A DNA stretch of 64,000 bases from Nannocystis sp. RBIL2 (lineage in GTDB: Bacteria > Myxococcota_A > Polyangia > Nannocystales > Nannocystaceae): contig NZ_JAPNJW010000002.1 in assembly GCF_026626745.1 (NCBI RefSeq), forward strand, positions 248,001 through 312,000. The letters run 5' to 3'. The position numbers and the translations under genes were made by a program. Position 1 is the stretch's first letter. The number at the start of each line of letters is the position of its first letter. A model generated the notes under the pieces. The model did no database searches and had not been told where the DNA came from. It worked only from the letters and a program-made list of their open reading frames with translations. Below are positions 54,985-63,464 of this stretch, one piece after another.

Positions 54985-55674
54985 TTACACGGGCCCGGTC
55001 GCGCCGCGCAGCCAGCCGGCGAGGGTCGCAATCGCTTGCTCGATGCCGGCGCCGACGTCGCGCGGGCCAGGGCCGAGCATGTAGGCGGGCGTGGAGACGA
55101 TGCGGAGGCGCTCGTCGACGATCGCGCGATCGACGGGGCAGACCTCGTGACGGGCGCCCAGCGCGGTGACGGCCGCGGCGGTGCCGGCGTCGTCGCCGAT
55201 CGTGAGGCGAGCGCCGCCGATGCCGAGCTTGTGCAGCACTGCGGCGAGGATCGCGGGGCTGATGCAGATGCCCACCAGCGGCTTGCCGCGCGAGAGCGCC
55301 TCGCCGACCAGGCGCACCAGCTCGGTGTCGACGTCGGCCTCGGGGCCGCGGGCGGCGAAGTCGCTGAGGTTCTTGGCGACGCCGAAGCCGCCCGGGAGGA
55401 CCAGCGCGTCGAGCTCCTCCATGCGCGCGCGATCGAGCGGCTCGACCTTGCCGCGGGCGATCCGCGCCGACTCGACGAGGATGTTGCGCGCCTCGCCCGT
55501 GGGCTCACCCGTGAGGTGGTTGACCACGTGCATCTGCGGACGATCGGGGGCGAAGCAGCGAGACTCCAGACCGGCGCGCTCGAGGAAGTAGAGGGTGAGG
55601 ACGGCCTCGGTGATCTCGGCTCCGTCGAGGTAGCCGCAGCCGGCCAGCACGACTCCGACGCGTTTTTGCTGCAT
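54985..55674 (-). CDS. elbB: ElbB-type glyoxalase/isoprenoid-associated protein
   Basis: 229 aa, DJ-1/PfpI class I glutamine-amidotransferase-like fold. KRVGVVLAGCGYLDGAEITE at the start, NHLTGEPTGEARNILVESARI, LDALVLPGGFGVAKNLSDFA and the nucleophile loop GICISPAIL are diagnostic of ElbB (YhbL, sigma cross-reacting protein 27A). E. coli ElbB has glyoxalase activity, probably weak. It lies 36 bases upstream of the YceI-like gene on the same strand and so may head the four-gene run. ATG 55674 is set by the conserved start. Confidence 0.92.
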   Translation of the reverse strand: MQQKRVGVVLAGCGYLDGAEITEAVLTLYFLERAGLESRCFAPDRPQMHVVNHLTGEPTGEARNILVESARIARGKVEPLDRARMEELDALVLPGGFGVAKNLSDFAARGPEADVDTELVRLVGEALSRGKPLVGICISPAILAAVLHKLGIGGARLTIGDDAGTAAAVTALGARHEVCPVDRAIVDERLRIVSTPAYMLGPGPRDVGAGIEQAIATLAGWLRGATGPV

Positions 55675-55738
55675 CGCGGGGACCTTACCACGAGATGCGA
55701 CTGGCCAGGCGCGGCCCAGGCGACGCATCCTGGGGGCG

Positions 55739-56740
55739 GTGCTCGTCACCCTGACCATCGCCGGCCTGCTGCTTGCGCCCGCGCCGGCGCCTCCGTCTCC
55801 GCGGCCGCTGCGGGAGGCGCTGCGGGTCGAGCCGGGCGCGACGTGCTTGACGGCGGACGCGCTCGCCGATGCTGCGACGACCTGGCTCGGACGCGACACG
55901 GTCGATCCATCGGTCGCGCGCATCGATGTCCGCGGCGATCCGGCGCGGCCGCACTCGGTGGCCATCGCGCTCGAGATCCGCGGCGAGCTCGTGGAGCGCA
56001 CGCTCGATCCGCCGCGACCGACGTGCAGCGACCTGCATGCGCTCGTCGGTCTGGCGATCGCCATCGCAGTCGACGCGGCGGTGCTCGAAGGCCTCGGCTA
56101 CGAAGTCATCGAGCCGGGCGAGGGGAGCGTGCCGCAGGCGCAAGACCCGGAGCGACCGCCACTGCAACGACGCTCGCGGCGCGGCGAGGCGAGCGAGGGA
56201 CCGGTGCGGCGCGCGTCGGTGTCGGTGGTCGCGGCGGTGCGCGGCGGGGCGTGGCTCGGGGTGTTGCCGGGGCTCGCCGGCGGAGGTGGGGCGCAGCTCG
56301 AGCTCGGGTGGCGCAGGTGGGTCGACCTGCGTGCAGGGCTGTTCGGCGGCTACGGGGGTCCTCGCGCGATCGACGCTGACACCGTGGTGAAGCCGAGTCT
56401 CGTGGGCGGTCGGCTCGACGTGTGTGCCGCGCTTGCGCGTCCGCGTGTGCGGCCCCGCCTGTGCTTCGGGGCAGCCGGCGGCGCGCTGCAGAGCGGCGCG
56501 AAGACGCCCGGCGTGCAGGCCGTGGTGGCGCCGTGGGTGGCGTTGATGGTGGCGCCGGAGCTGCGGATCTGGGCCACCAAGCGGTTCGCCATCGACTTCG
56601 CGGTCGACCTGGTCGTCCCCGTGGTCCGGCCGGTGCTCGCCGAGCGCGATCCGAGCAAACAAGGTATGGTCGGTGAATCGCTGCCGGTGCCGCCCGTGGG
56701 CGCCGTGGTGAGCCTGGGCATAGCGTTCACGATCCGGTGA
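55739..56740 (+). CDS. Putative envelope protein upstream of an ECF sigma gene
   Basis: 333 aa from GTG 55739. The signal-like N terminus MLVTLTIAGLLLAPAPAPP is followed by a domain of about 115 residues with Cys pairs (ATCLTADALADAATTWLG; PTCSDLHALVGLAIAIAVDA), a charged linker (about 135-160), and beta-rich strands towards the end (ASVSVVAAVRGGAWLGV; ELGWRRWVDLRAGLFGGYG; VGAVVSLGIAFTIR) suggesting an outer-membrane barrel. The order barrel-like, ECF sigma, membrane repeat protein with four-base overlaps recurs in myxobacteria. Function unknown. Confidence 0.72.
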   Translation: MLVTLTIAGLLLAPAPAPPSPRPLREALRVEPGATCLTADALADAATTWLGRDTVDPSVARIDVRGDPARPHSVAIALEIRGELVERTLDPPRPTCSDLHALVGLAIAIAVDAAVLEGLGYEVIEPGEGSVPQAQDPERPPLQRRSRRGEASEGPVRRASVSVVAAVRGGAWLGVLPGLAGGGGAQLELGWRRWVDLRAGLFGGYGGPRAIDADTVVKPSLVGGRLDVCAALARPRVRPRLCFGAAGGALQSGAKTPGVQAVVAPWVALMVAPELRIWATKRFAIDFAVDLVVPVVRPVLAERDPSKQGMVGESLPVPPVGAVVSLGIAFTIR

Positions 56741-57333
56741 AGGATTTGACGGACACGCGACATACAGCCAAGCGTGACGGCTCTCAGGTCCTCGATGCGG
56801 CGCGCCTGTTCCGCGACCACGCGGAGTTCGTCGCCAACTTCGCGGTCCGCCTCGGGGTCGGCCGCCCCGAGGTCGATGACGTGGTCCAGGAGGTGTTCCT
56901 GGTCGCGCACCGCCGCGGCGGCTTCGTGCCGGGGCCCGCGCGGCCCACGACCTGGCTGGCCGAGATCACGCTGCGGGTGGTGTCTGCGAGCCGCCGCAAG
57001 CGCCGACGCTCGTGGGAGGACGCCGACACCGAGGCCGTCGCCGCCGCGACCGCGCAGGCCGGCAGCTCCCCTGGCGAGCAGGCCGAGGCCAGCGAGGCGC
57101 TGCGCCGGGTGCAGCAGGCGCTCGACACCCTGGAAGAGGGAAAGCGCGCCGTGTTCATCCTCTTCGAGCTCGAGGGCGAGAGCTGCGAGGCGATCGCCGC
57201 GGGCCTGGGGATCCCCATCGGAACGGTGTATTCGCGGCTTCACAAGGCCCGCAAGCAATTCATGGAGGCCCACGCCCGCCTCGTCGCGGCGCCGCCTCGG
57301 CCGCTCGCTCGCTCGCAAACGGTGACGTCATGA
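56737..57333 (+). CDS. ECF-family RNA polymerase sigma factor
   Basis: 198 aa. Region 2 has VRLGVGRPEVDDVVQEVFLV and WLAEITLRVVSASRRKRRRS; region 4 has LDTLEEGKRAVFILFELEGE and the HTH IAAGLGIPIGTVYSRLHKAR. The inter-region linker is Ala/Glu-rich. GTG 56737 overlaps the previous stop (GTGA) and its stop overlaps the next gene (ATGA). The neighbouring membrane protein is the natural candidate for an anti-sigma partner. Confidence 0.92.
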   Translation: MKDLTDTRHTAKRDGSQVLDAARLFRDHAEFVANFAVRLGVGRPEVDDVVQEVFLVAHRRGGFVPGPARPTTWLAEITLRVVSASRRKRRRSWEDADTEAVAAATAQAGSSPGEQAEASEALRRVQQALDTLEEGKRAVFILFELEGESCEAIAAGLGIPIGTVYSRLHKARKQFMEAHARLVAAPPRPLARSQTVTS

Positions 57334-58145
57334 ACCAAGAGCCCACCCGCCTCCTCGACGACGTGACGGCCTCCGCCGGGCTTCGCCGCGACCTCGCGGC
57401 CGCCGCACGCCACCGCGTGCCCTACGACGCCGGCGCGGGCGCGGCCCGCTTCGAAGCCTCGCTGGCCAAGGGCGCCGGCGCGGCCTCTTCGAGCTGGGGC
57501 GCGGGTACGTTCGGGATCGGGGCGCTCATCCTCGGCGGGCTGATCGGCGGCGGCTTGTGGCTGTCTCAGCCGCCGGCGCCGACGACCCCGACGACTGCGA
57601 TCGCGGGGGCAGGGGACGGGCGGCAGATCGAGGCTGTCGATGAGGACATGTCCGCAAAGCCAGCTGCGCTGCCGACACCATCGGCGCCGGAGGCTGTCGT
57701 TCAGGACATGTCTCCAGAGCCAGCCACGGCATCGGCCGACGCGCCCGAAGAGGTCGTCGAGGACATGTCCGAAAAGCCAGCAGTGGCGTCGGCCCGCAGC
57801 GAGGCGAAGAAGGCGCGGACGGGCAAGTCGGGGCGCGCCGAGGCGGCGCGCGGGGGGAGCCGGGCCGGCGACGGCGGGGCCGATTACCTCCGCGAGGCCC
57901 GAGGCCTGCAGGCGGCCCGCAATTTCCTCGGGCGCGATCCGGCCGAGGCGCTGGCCCGGGCCGAGGCGGGGGCGGCCGAGTTCAAGGCCGGGCAGTTCGC
58001 CCAGGAATGGGAGGGCGTGGCGGTGCTGGCCCTGTTCGAGCTGAGCCGCAAAAGCGAGGCAGAACGGCGCGCAGCGGCGTTCTTGAAGCGGTTCCCGAAC
58101 GGGCCCTACGCGGCCCAGGTGCGCGAGGCGCTGGACCGACCGTGA
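57330..58145 (+). CDS. Membrane-anchored repeat protein, putative anti-sigma partner
   Basis: 271 aa. A cytoplasmic N terminus (1-55; RRDLAAAARHRVPYDAGAGA) precedes one membrane segment (GTFGIGALILGGLIGGGLWL, about 55-80). Outside lies a Pro/Ala/Glu linker with three 20-residue units (VDEDMSAKPA, VVQDMSPEPA, VVEDMSEKPA) made by 60-bp DNA repeats containing GGACATGTC. A basic segment follows, then TPR-like helices (EARGLQAARNFLGRDPAEAL; QEWEGVAVLALFELSRKSEA). The cytoplasmic part is short for a zinc anti-sigma domain and carries no HxxxCxxC. Four-base overlap with the sigma gene. Confidence 0.8.
   Translation: MNQEPTRLLDDVTASAGLRRDLAAAARHRVPYDAGAGAARFEASLAKGAGAASSSWGAGTFGIGALILGGLIGGGLWLSQPPAPTTPTTAIAGAGDGRQIEAVDEDMSAKPAALPTPSAPEAVVQDMSPEPATASADAPEEVVEDMSEKPAVASARSEAKKARTGKSGRAEAARGGSRAGDGGADYLREARGLQAARNFLGRDPAEALARAEAGAAEFKAGQFAQEWEGVAVLALFELSRKSEAERRAAAFLKRFPNGPYAAQVREALDRP
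57630..57785 (+). repeat. Three 60-bp in-frame repeats carrying GGACATGTC
   Basis: Units start near 57630, 57690 and 57750. Each includes GAGG, TGTCG or TCGTCG, then GGACATGTC(C/T), then AAGCCAGC or GAGCCAGC. Confidence 0.8.
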
Positions 58146-58233
58146 GCGACGGCGGGCGGAATCGTCCGCGTTCGCCACAGATCTCACATGCCAGGCCGCC
58201 GCTGGGCCGGTGCCGTGAGTTGACTCCGGTGGC

Positions 58234-59403
58234 ATGCTCGCCAAAGTGCGCTCCCCCCACTCTGCGCTGATCGTGGCCGCGGCATGCCTGCTCGAGAGCG
58301 GCTGTCTCATCACGGTCTTCGTCAAGGACGCGGGGGACGAAGAGTACGCGACCGGTGGGGGCGCCGGCTCCTCGGCAGCCAACGACCAGATGACCCAAGA
58401 GTCAGGTGTGGACGACACCTCGACCACCACGGGCGAGCTGACGACCACCGACCCACTGATGACGACGACAGTCGGCTTCGACGTCGGCGAGCAGGACCAC
58501 TGGGAGTTCTGCGCCTCGGTGCTGGTGCCGTGCGACGCGGACAACGAGGACATCGACCACGCGCTCGGCCTCAATTGCGAGGGCGGACTGCAGACCGACG
58601 GGGCGCTGACGTGGTCGGGTCCCGACAGCTCGCGTCGGGTGCTGTCGGAGCAGCTCGGCATCACGGACGTGTTCGCACCGACCGAGGGCGCACGCCGCGT
58701 GGTGCTGTCGACCGGCGACGCGGGCCACGTGCTGCTGTCGCTGGCGCAGATGCCGAGCCTGGGCGACTGTCCGATCTCGCAGACGTGTCCGTCGACCGAC
58801 TGGCCAGGCAACGACCTGTCGGAGCTGCCGCCGCCGATCGAGACGATGCCGCTGCAGTGCGAGGCCAACAAGCAGCCGCCGGGCCCCGGTGACTGCAGCG
58901 AGACGATCCTGACCCAGTGGGGCCTGGGCGGTGAACCGCTGGTCGCGTACGACTACACGGAGCTGCGCTTCAAGGCGGTGGCGCCGTCGTACACGGCCGG
59001 GTTCGCGTTCGACTTCGCGTTCCTGACCTCGGAGTACCCGCCGCGCTTCCCCGAGGGCCACAACGACATGTTCGTCGCCTGGGTGGCGAGCGAGCGCTAC
59101 ACCGGCAACATCGCCCTCGACCCCGACGGCAACCCGATCGCAGCGGAGACGCTTCCGTACGAGATCAAGCTCGACCCGATGCCGGTCGCCTGCGACGACG
59201 ATTGCGTCGACATCCCGCTGCGGGAGTTCGCCTTCGAGGGCCACGCCGGGACCGCCTGGTATGAGGGCGAGGTCGGCATCAACCCCGGCGAGTCGATCGA
59301 GGTCGTGTTCGCGCTCTTCGACGTCGGCGACCCGATCGTCGACAGCGCGGTGCTCCTCGACGGGGTCCGCTGGCTGTGCGCCCCCCCGCCCGCGAGCATC
59401 TGA
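58234..59403 (+). CDS. Choice-of-anchor-L-like lipoprotein (paralog)
   Basis: 389 aa. Signal peptide with lipobox LESGC (Cys24). A Gly/Ser/Thr linker (to about 85) leads to EFCASVLVPCDADNEDIDHA, Cys pairs (MPSLGDCPISQTCPSTD; LQCEANKQPPGPGDCSE), and the beta domain DYTELRFKAVAPSYTAGFAF, LTSEYPPRFPEGHNDMFVAW, RYTGNIALDPDGNPIAAE, INPGESIEVVFALFDVGDPI and VLLDGVRWLC. It shares this order with the gene at 29429, so the two are paralogs. Probably surface-anchored. Confidence 0.85.
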   Translation: MLAKVRSPHSALIVAAACLLESGCLITVFVKDAGDEEYATGGGAGSSAANDQMTQESGVDDTSTTTGELTTTDPLMTTTVGFDVGEQDHWEFCASVLVPCDADNEDIDHALGLNCEGGLQTDGALTWSGPDSSRRVLSEQLGITDVFAPTEGARRVVLSTGDAGHVLLSLAQMPSLGDCPISQTCPSTDWPGNDLSELPPPIETMPLQCEANKQPPGPGDCSETILTQWGLGGEPLVAYDYTELRFKAVAPSYTAGFAFDFAFLTSEYPPRFPEGHNDMFVAWVASERYTGNIALDPDGNPIAAETLPYEIKLDPMPVACDDDCVDIPLREFAFEGHAGTAWYEGEVGINPGESIEVVFALFDVGDPIVDSAVLLDGVRWLCAPPPASI

Positions 59404-59727
59404 GCTCGACTTCGCGGCAATCGAAAAAAAAATCTCGCGACCGTGAAGGACGGTCGAGGCTCCGGACATGAAAGAGATGTGAGCCACGCACGAAGCTCGC
59501 GCCTCGGGTCCACCCGGAGCGCCCTTCCTCTCCGCGTCTGCCCGAGCGGCGGCGCGGGGTGCCGCGGTCCACAGTCCGAACTCGCCGAGCCCCGCGCTTC
59601 CCGATCACGGCGGGGGTTGTATGGGGGGTCCGAACACCGCTCACATCGTCGGGCGCACGTCGTCGTCGCGCCCTGGAGTCCGCGGGGGTCTCGTCGAGTC
59701 TCGGACATTCTTGTGTAGTGGTGCGTC
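59404..59727. other. 324-bp untranslated-looking stretch
   Basis: Includes nine A residues at 59425-59433 and several small inverted pairs. No supported frame. It separates the lipoprotein gene from the double hairpin and T8 run that follow, so it could be a long 3' UTR or the upstream part of a small RNA. Confidence 0.4.
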
Positions 59728-59787
59728 GGAGCACTGGGGGGTGCTCCGCCGCGGCGCGCGTCAGACAACTGACGCGCGCTTTTTTTT
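59728..59787 (+). ncRNA. Double hairpin with T8 tail: terminator or small-RNA 3' end
   Basis: GGAGCAC-TGGGGG-GTGCTCC (59728-59747) is followed by an 11-bp perfect stem GCGCGCGTCAG (59754-59764), loop ACAA and complement (59769-59779), then eight T residues (59780-59787). This is the strongest intrinsic-terminator pattern in the window, but it lies about 350 bp past the nearest upstream stop, as expected of an independent small RNA. A weak TGTAGT at 59714 could be its -10. Confidence 0.45.
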
Positions 59788-59797
59788 GCGCCGAGAA

Positions 59798-59821
59798 TGA
59801 CATGTCCCGAAGGACATGTCA
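59798..59821. repeat. Near-consensus ACATGTCC palindrome between convergent genes
   Basis: Perfect 10-bp arms, TGACATGTCC (59798-59807) and its complement (59812-59821), with a CGAA loop. It lies three bases before the aminopeptidase stop. Confidence 0.9.
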
Positions 59822-59824
59822 CGA

Positions 59825-61747
59825 TCAAGGCACGCCGAGCAGGGCGTCGAGGCTGCCGCGGGTGATCGCGTGGTACCCGGGACGGGCGACCGCGAAGACC
59901 TCGCGGGCCAGCGCTGCGCCCTCGGGGGTGGCGAGCAGAGCGTCGTAGATCGGCAGGACGTACTTGCGGCGGCCGACGCCGGTGAGAAACTCGCGGATCC
60001 GCGCGTCGGCAGGGCGATAGCCGTGACGGGCGGCGAGGATCAGCCACTCGGACAGCAGCTCGGCGTTGCCCGTGGCAGTGAAGTGGTAGGCGGCGTCGAG
60101 CTCTGCGAGGAGCGCGGCGGCCGGGCGTGGGCCGTCGGTCAGCGGCAGGGCGCGGAGAAAGTGGATCCACTGCAGGGGCGAGAAGGCGCGCGCGTCGATC
60201 TTGCTGCCGGCAGCGAAGTCCCGCGCGCCGTCGGCGGCCAGCGTGAGCGCGGCTGCCTGCGGATGCGGCGCGTCTTCCGGCAAACCGGGCGCCTCGAGCC
60301 AGAGGTCGACGTCGGGGGCGGTCTGGCCAGGGAGCAGCGGCGCCTTGAGCTCGGCGCCCAGGAAGGCGCGGAACGCCTCGGTGGTCTGGCCGGTGAAGGC
60401 GTGGCGATCGAACCAGGCGCGGACGAACGGATCGAAGGCGTCGCGGCCGTAGGCCTGCTCGAGGCGACGGAGGAACAGCGCGCCCTTCTCGTAGGCGACG
60501 TCGGTGACCGCGTCGTCCGGATCGCGGCCCGAGAGGTCGAGGTGGAGGATCTGGTCGCCTGGCCGATCGGCCATGTCCGCGAGCTCGATCTCGAGGTGCT
60601 CGCGCCCGAGCACGGCCTCGATCTCGGCGCGCTCGCGGCCGTAGATGGCCTCGAGGATCCGCCGCTCGACGTAGACTGTGAAGCCCTCGTTGAGCCAGAA
60701 GTCGCGCCAGGTCGCGTTCGTGACCAGGTTGCCGGACCACGAGTGGGCGAGCTCGTGGGCGATCAGGGACACGAGGGAGCGATCGCCGGCGAGGATGGTC
60801 GGGGTGACGAAGGTGACGCGCGGGTTCTCCATGCCGCCGAACGGGAAGGCGGCCGGCAGCACGAGGACCTCGTAGCGACCCCAGCGGTACGGCCCCACCG
60901 CCGCCTCGGCGGCCGTCAGCATGGCCTCGAGGTCGGCGAACTCGGCGCGGGCGCGCGGGAGCACGCCGGGCTCGGCCCACACTGCCGTGCGCGGGCCGAG
61001 CTCGACCGACTCGAGCCGCCCGACCGCGAGCGCGAGCAGATAGGCGGGGATCGGCTGGTCGAGCTTGAAGGTCCGAAGGACATGTCCGTTCGGACCTGTC
61101 TCGTGAGACAGCTCTTCGGCGGCCATGACTGCGCGGTACGGCGCGGGCGCGGCGATCTTGGCCGCCACGGCGACGCGGATCCCCGGGCTGTCCTGGCACG
61201 GCACCCACGAGCGGGCGTGGATCGCCTGCGACTGGGTGTAGAGGAACTCGCCGGCGCGATCGCTGGTCTGCTCGGGCCCGAGCCACTGCAGGCCGGTGCT
61301 GGCAGGGCTGGTGCGGTAGTGGACGCGCACCCGGTCGGCGCCGGGGGGGAGGTCGATGGTCAGAGCTTGGCCGAGGAGCGGGTGGGAGCCGGCGAGCTTG
61401 TGCGTGGTCGCGACCCAGTCTGTCCGATCGGGCAGGTGCGCCTCGACCCGCTCGATGGTCAGGTCGCGGGTGTCGAGCACCAGCGGGGCGTCGGCGACGG
61501 TGCGGGTGAGCGCGAGGGTGGCGCTGCCGCGGAGGACGTGGGCGTCGAAGTCGACGGTGAGGTCGAGCTCGACGGCGTCGACGCGGACCTCGTCGGGGCG
61601 CGCGAACGAGTGAGGATCGCGGCCGGGCTGGGGAACGGCGGGGAGCTGCACGACGGTGGCGGGCGGAGTGACTGTCGGCGTCGCCGGCGGAGGCCCGGAG
61701 CAGGCCGTGACGGTGAGCGCGGCGAGAGCGACGAGGAGACGGGGCAA
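59825..61747 (-). CDS. M1-family zinc aminopeptidase lipoprotein
   Basis: 640 aa. Signal peptide with lipobox VTAC (Cys16) and a Pro/Thr linker to about 45. The N-terminal beta domain and catalytic core carry the exopeptidase motif GGMEN (GGMENPRVTFVTP) and the zinc motif HELAHSWSGN with the third ligand in NEGFTVY, as in leukotriene A4 hydrolase-type M1 enzymes. It probably trims peptides in the periplasm or at the cell surface. Palindrome-family copies lie at 61070-61111 within the gene and three bases beyond its stop. ATG 61747 is set by the signal peptide. Confidence 0.94.
   Translation of the reverse strand: MPRLLVALAALTVTACSGPPPATPTVTPPATVVQLPAVPQPGRDPHSFARPDEVRVDAVELDLTVDFDAHVLRGSATLALTRTVADAPLVLDTRDLTIERVEAHLPDRTDWVATTHKLAGSHPLLGQALTIDLPPGADRVRVHYRTSPASTGLQWLGPEQTSDRAGEFLYTQSQAIHARSWVPCQDSPGIRVAVAAKIAAPAPYRAVMAAEELSHETGPNGHVLRTFKLDQPIPAYLLALAVGRLESVELGPRTAVWAEPGVLPRARAEFADLEAMLTAAEAAVGPYRWGRYEVLVLPAAFPFGGMENPRVTFVTPTILAGDRSLVSLIAHELAHSWSGNLVTNATWRDFWLNEGFTVYVERRILEAIYGRERAEIEAVLGREHLEIELADMADRPGDQILHLDLSGRDPDDAVTDVAYEKGALFLRRLEQAYGRDAFDPFVRAWFDRHAFTGQTTEAFRAFLGAELKAPLLPGQTAPDVDLWLEAPGLPEDAPHPQAAALTLAADGARDFAAGSKIDARAFSPLQWIHFLRALPLTDGPRPAAALLAELDAAYHFTATGNAELLSEWLILAARHGYRPADARIREFLTGVGRRKYVLPIYDALLATPEGAALAREVFAVARPGYHAITRGSLDALLGVP
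61070..61111. repeat. Palindrome pair inside the aminopeptidase gene
   Basis: GGTCCGAA (61070-61077) pairs with TTCGGACC (61089-61096) around GGACATGTCCG, followed by CTGTCTC-GT-GAGACAG (61096-61111). Confidence 0.7.
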
Positions 61748-61813
61748 GACGCCGTATTGTAGCGGCTCGACCGGGACGGCCTAAGCGCGAAGAAGTGAGT
61801 CGGCGCCGCGAGC

Positions 61814-62080
61814 GTGACGCACGCGGCTGCGCAGCTCGGCGCCGCGATCGTGGCGTACGTTGGCGGCGCCGAGCGAGGTGAAGCAATGCGCGTCGCCTCC
61901 GCGCTCTTGCTGCGTGAGGCGTCGCCCGCGACGGTGCGGCCGCGGCTTCTCGCGATGGGGAAGGTCGACGCAGCGATCGCGGCGCAGGCGGCGAACCTGC
62001 GGGCGGAGAAAGCGAAACGGGCGCGGGGGGAACCCGCGCCCGTTCAGGCGTTGCGGTGCGCGGAGCTCACTCGCGGCTGA
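61814..62080 (+). CDS. Possible small Ala-rich protein (doubtful)
   Basis: 88 aa from GTG 61814, Ala/Arg/Leu-rich (GAAIVAYVGGAERGEAMRVA; AEKAKRARGEPAPVQALR). No domain or signal peptide. Its 3' part overlaps the terminator hairpin of the converging Bax-inhibitor-type gene and the end of that gene by 14 bases, which argues against it. The rest of the 319-bp gap holds nothing else. Confidence 0.3.
   Translation: MTHAAAQLGAAIVAYVGGAERGEAMRVASALLLREASPATVRPRLLAMGKVDAAIAAQAANLRAEKAKRARGEPAPVQALRCAELTRG
62004..62044 (-). terminator. Terminator of the Bax-inhibitor-type gene
   Basis: Perfect 12-bp stem AACGGGCGCGGG (62016-62027) with 62033-62044. On the minus-strand transcript it is followed by a T-rich stretch (TCGCTTTCT, 62015-62007). 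Confidence 0.75.
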
Positions 62081-62795
62081 GCGAGAGGAGCAGGCGGAGG
62101 ACGTACCAGAACATCAGGGCGACGGAGGCGAACAGGGCCAGCGCGGCGGAGATGTACTGATTCTCCTCGTAGTGATGCACCACGTTGGAGGTGTCGTAGA
62201 GGATGTAGCAGGCGGCCAGGATGATCATGCCGATCGTGAAGCCGAGCCCGAGAGTGAACCCGAACAGCAGGCTGGCGACGATCAGGCCGAGGACGCCGAA
62301 GCTGACGATCATCAGGGCCGAGCGCATCCACGAGAAGTCGCGCTTGGTGGCGAGGACGATGCCGGTCAGCGCGGCGAACGTGGCCAGGGTGGTCACGCCG
62401 GCGGTGAGGATGATGTTGTTCTCGGGGCCGCTCAGGGCCTGCGCGACGAGCAGCAGGGGCAGGAAGATGACCGCCTCGAGGACCACGTAGAGGCCGAGGC
62501 CGAGGTACTGCATCGGCTTGGAGCGGGCCGACTGGGCCAGGTGGGTGGCGACGGTGCCGACCAGCATGAAGAGGCCGAGGACCACGAGCCAGCTGGTCGT
62601 GCTGCCGGTCATCTGGATCGCCAGCTTCAGGGTCGCCGGGGTCCGGAGGAGCACGAACTCGAGGGCGACGAACAGGGCGATCGCGCCAGCGAGGTGGATG
62701 TACGTGCGCTCGATGAACTTGGCGCGGCCCGCGAGGGCGGCCTGGGGGGTGGCGGTGTCGGCGTAATACGGCTGCTGTTGCTGGTTGAATGACAC
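62067..62795 (-). CDS. Bax-inhibitor-1 (YccA/YbhL) family membrane protein
   Basis: 242 aa with seven membrane segments, e.g. YIHLAGAIALFVALEFVLLR, SWLVVLGLFMLVGTVATHLA, YVVLEAVIFLPLLLVAQAL, LGLIVASLLFGFTLGLGFTI and ALALFASVALMFWYVLRLLL, and the family signature CYILYDTSNVVHHY (the conserved Asp of the TMBIM pore/pH sensor). An N-terminal Gln/Tyr-rich lead precedes the first helix. Members modulate membrane proteases or act as calcium leak channels. GTG 62795 is preceded by GAGGAGG eight bases upstream. Confidence 0.9.
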   Translation of the reverse strand: MSFNQQQQPYYADTATPQAALAGRAKFIERTYIHLAGAIALFVALEFVLLRTPATLKLAIQMTGSTTSWLVVLGLFMLVGTVATHLAQSARSKPMQYLGLGLYVVLEAVIFLPLLLVAQALSGPENNIILTAGVTTLATFAALTGIVLATKRDFSWMRSALMIVSFGVLGLIVASLLFGFTLGLGFTIGMIILAACYILYDTSNVVHHYEENQYISAALALFASVALMFWYVLRLLLSLSRE

Positions 62796-62972
62796 GGGGG
62801 CGGCCTCCTCGACCGTGAGAGCGGGCCTCACGGTACCTGAGAAATGCGATCGGTGGAGGAGATTAGCCAGGGACTCCCACCGGAGCAAGTCCGCGCGCGT
62901 CCGCGAGCCGGGGCGGGGGCGTGTGGCGGCGAGGCTCGCGTCGCGCTCCAAGGTGCGCTACAGCCCCCCACG

Positions 62973-63460
62973 ATGCCGCCGCGCGACCCCCTCGGGCCCC
63001 TGATGAACCTGAACGTCGGCCACGTGCCCCTGGTCGCGCTGCAGCGCCTGGCCAATCGCATGCGCGCGGCGAAGATCCCGGTCACCGCGCTCACGGAGCA
63101 GAGCTCGGTGGATCCGGAAACGGGCGCCGTCACACGGGCGCTGACGCTGTGTCACAGCTGCGCAGGGACGTGTTGCACCAGCCTGCGCGTGCCGATCACC
63201 CGCACCGACGCGCGCCGCCTGGCGCGCCACGTCGGGACGACGATCCCCGGGCTGAAGCTGTATCCGCGGCAAGGTGGCGAGGAGGAGGCGGACGACGTCG
63301 CCGGCTACCTCACGCTCGGCGATCGGCCGTGCCGCTTCTTCGCGGCGGGCTGCACGGTGCACGTGGCGCGGCCCGACGTGTGCCGGAGCTTCGGCCTCAA
63401 CGCGTGCACGAAGGTCGGCACCTTCGTGCCCCTGCAACAGGTGGCGCGGCGAGGCAAGGC

Positions 63461-63464
<4 letters not shown>
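62973..63464 (+). CDS. YkgJ-family Cys-cluster (Fe-S/zinc) protein
   Basis: 163 aa. The cysteine set CHSCAGTCCTSLRVPIT, CRFF, GCTVHVARPDVCRSF and NAC matches UPF0153/YkgJ proteins, which are thought to bind an iron-sulfur or zinc cluster. ATG 62973 is used; an ATG ten codons later (63003) is also possible, and the sequence upstream of 62973 is Arg/Ala noise. It overlaps the ABC-transporter gene by four bases (ATGA), so the two are coupled. Confidence 0.85.

Noticed and set aside
54948..56379. Plus-strand frame across elbB
   Set aside because: ElbB on the minus strand has diagnostic motifs; the plus-strand reading is a shadow.
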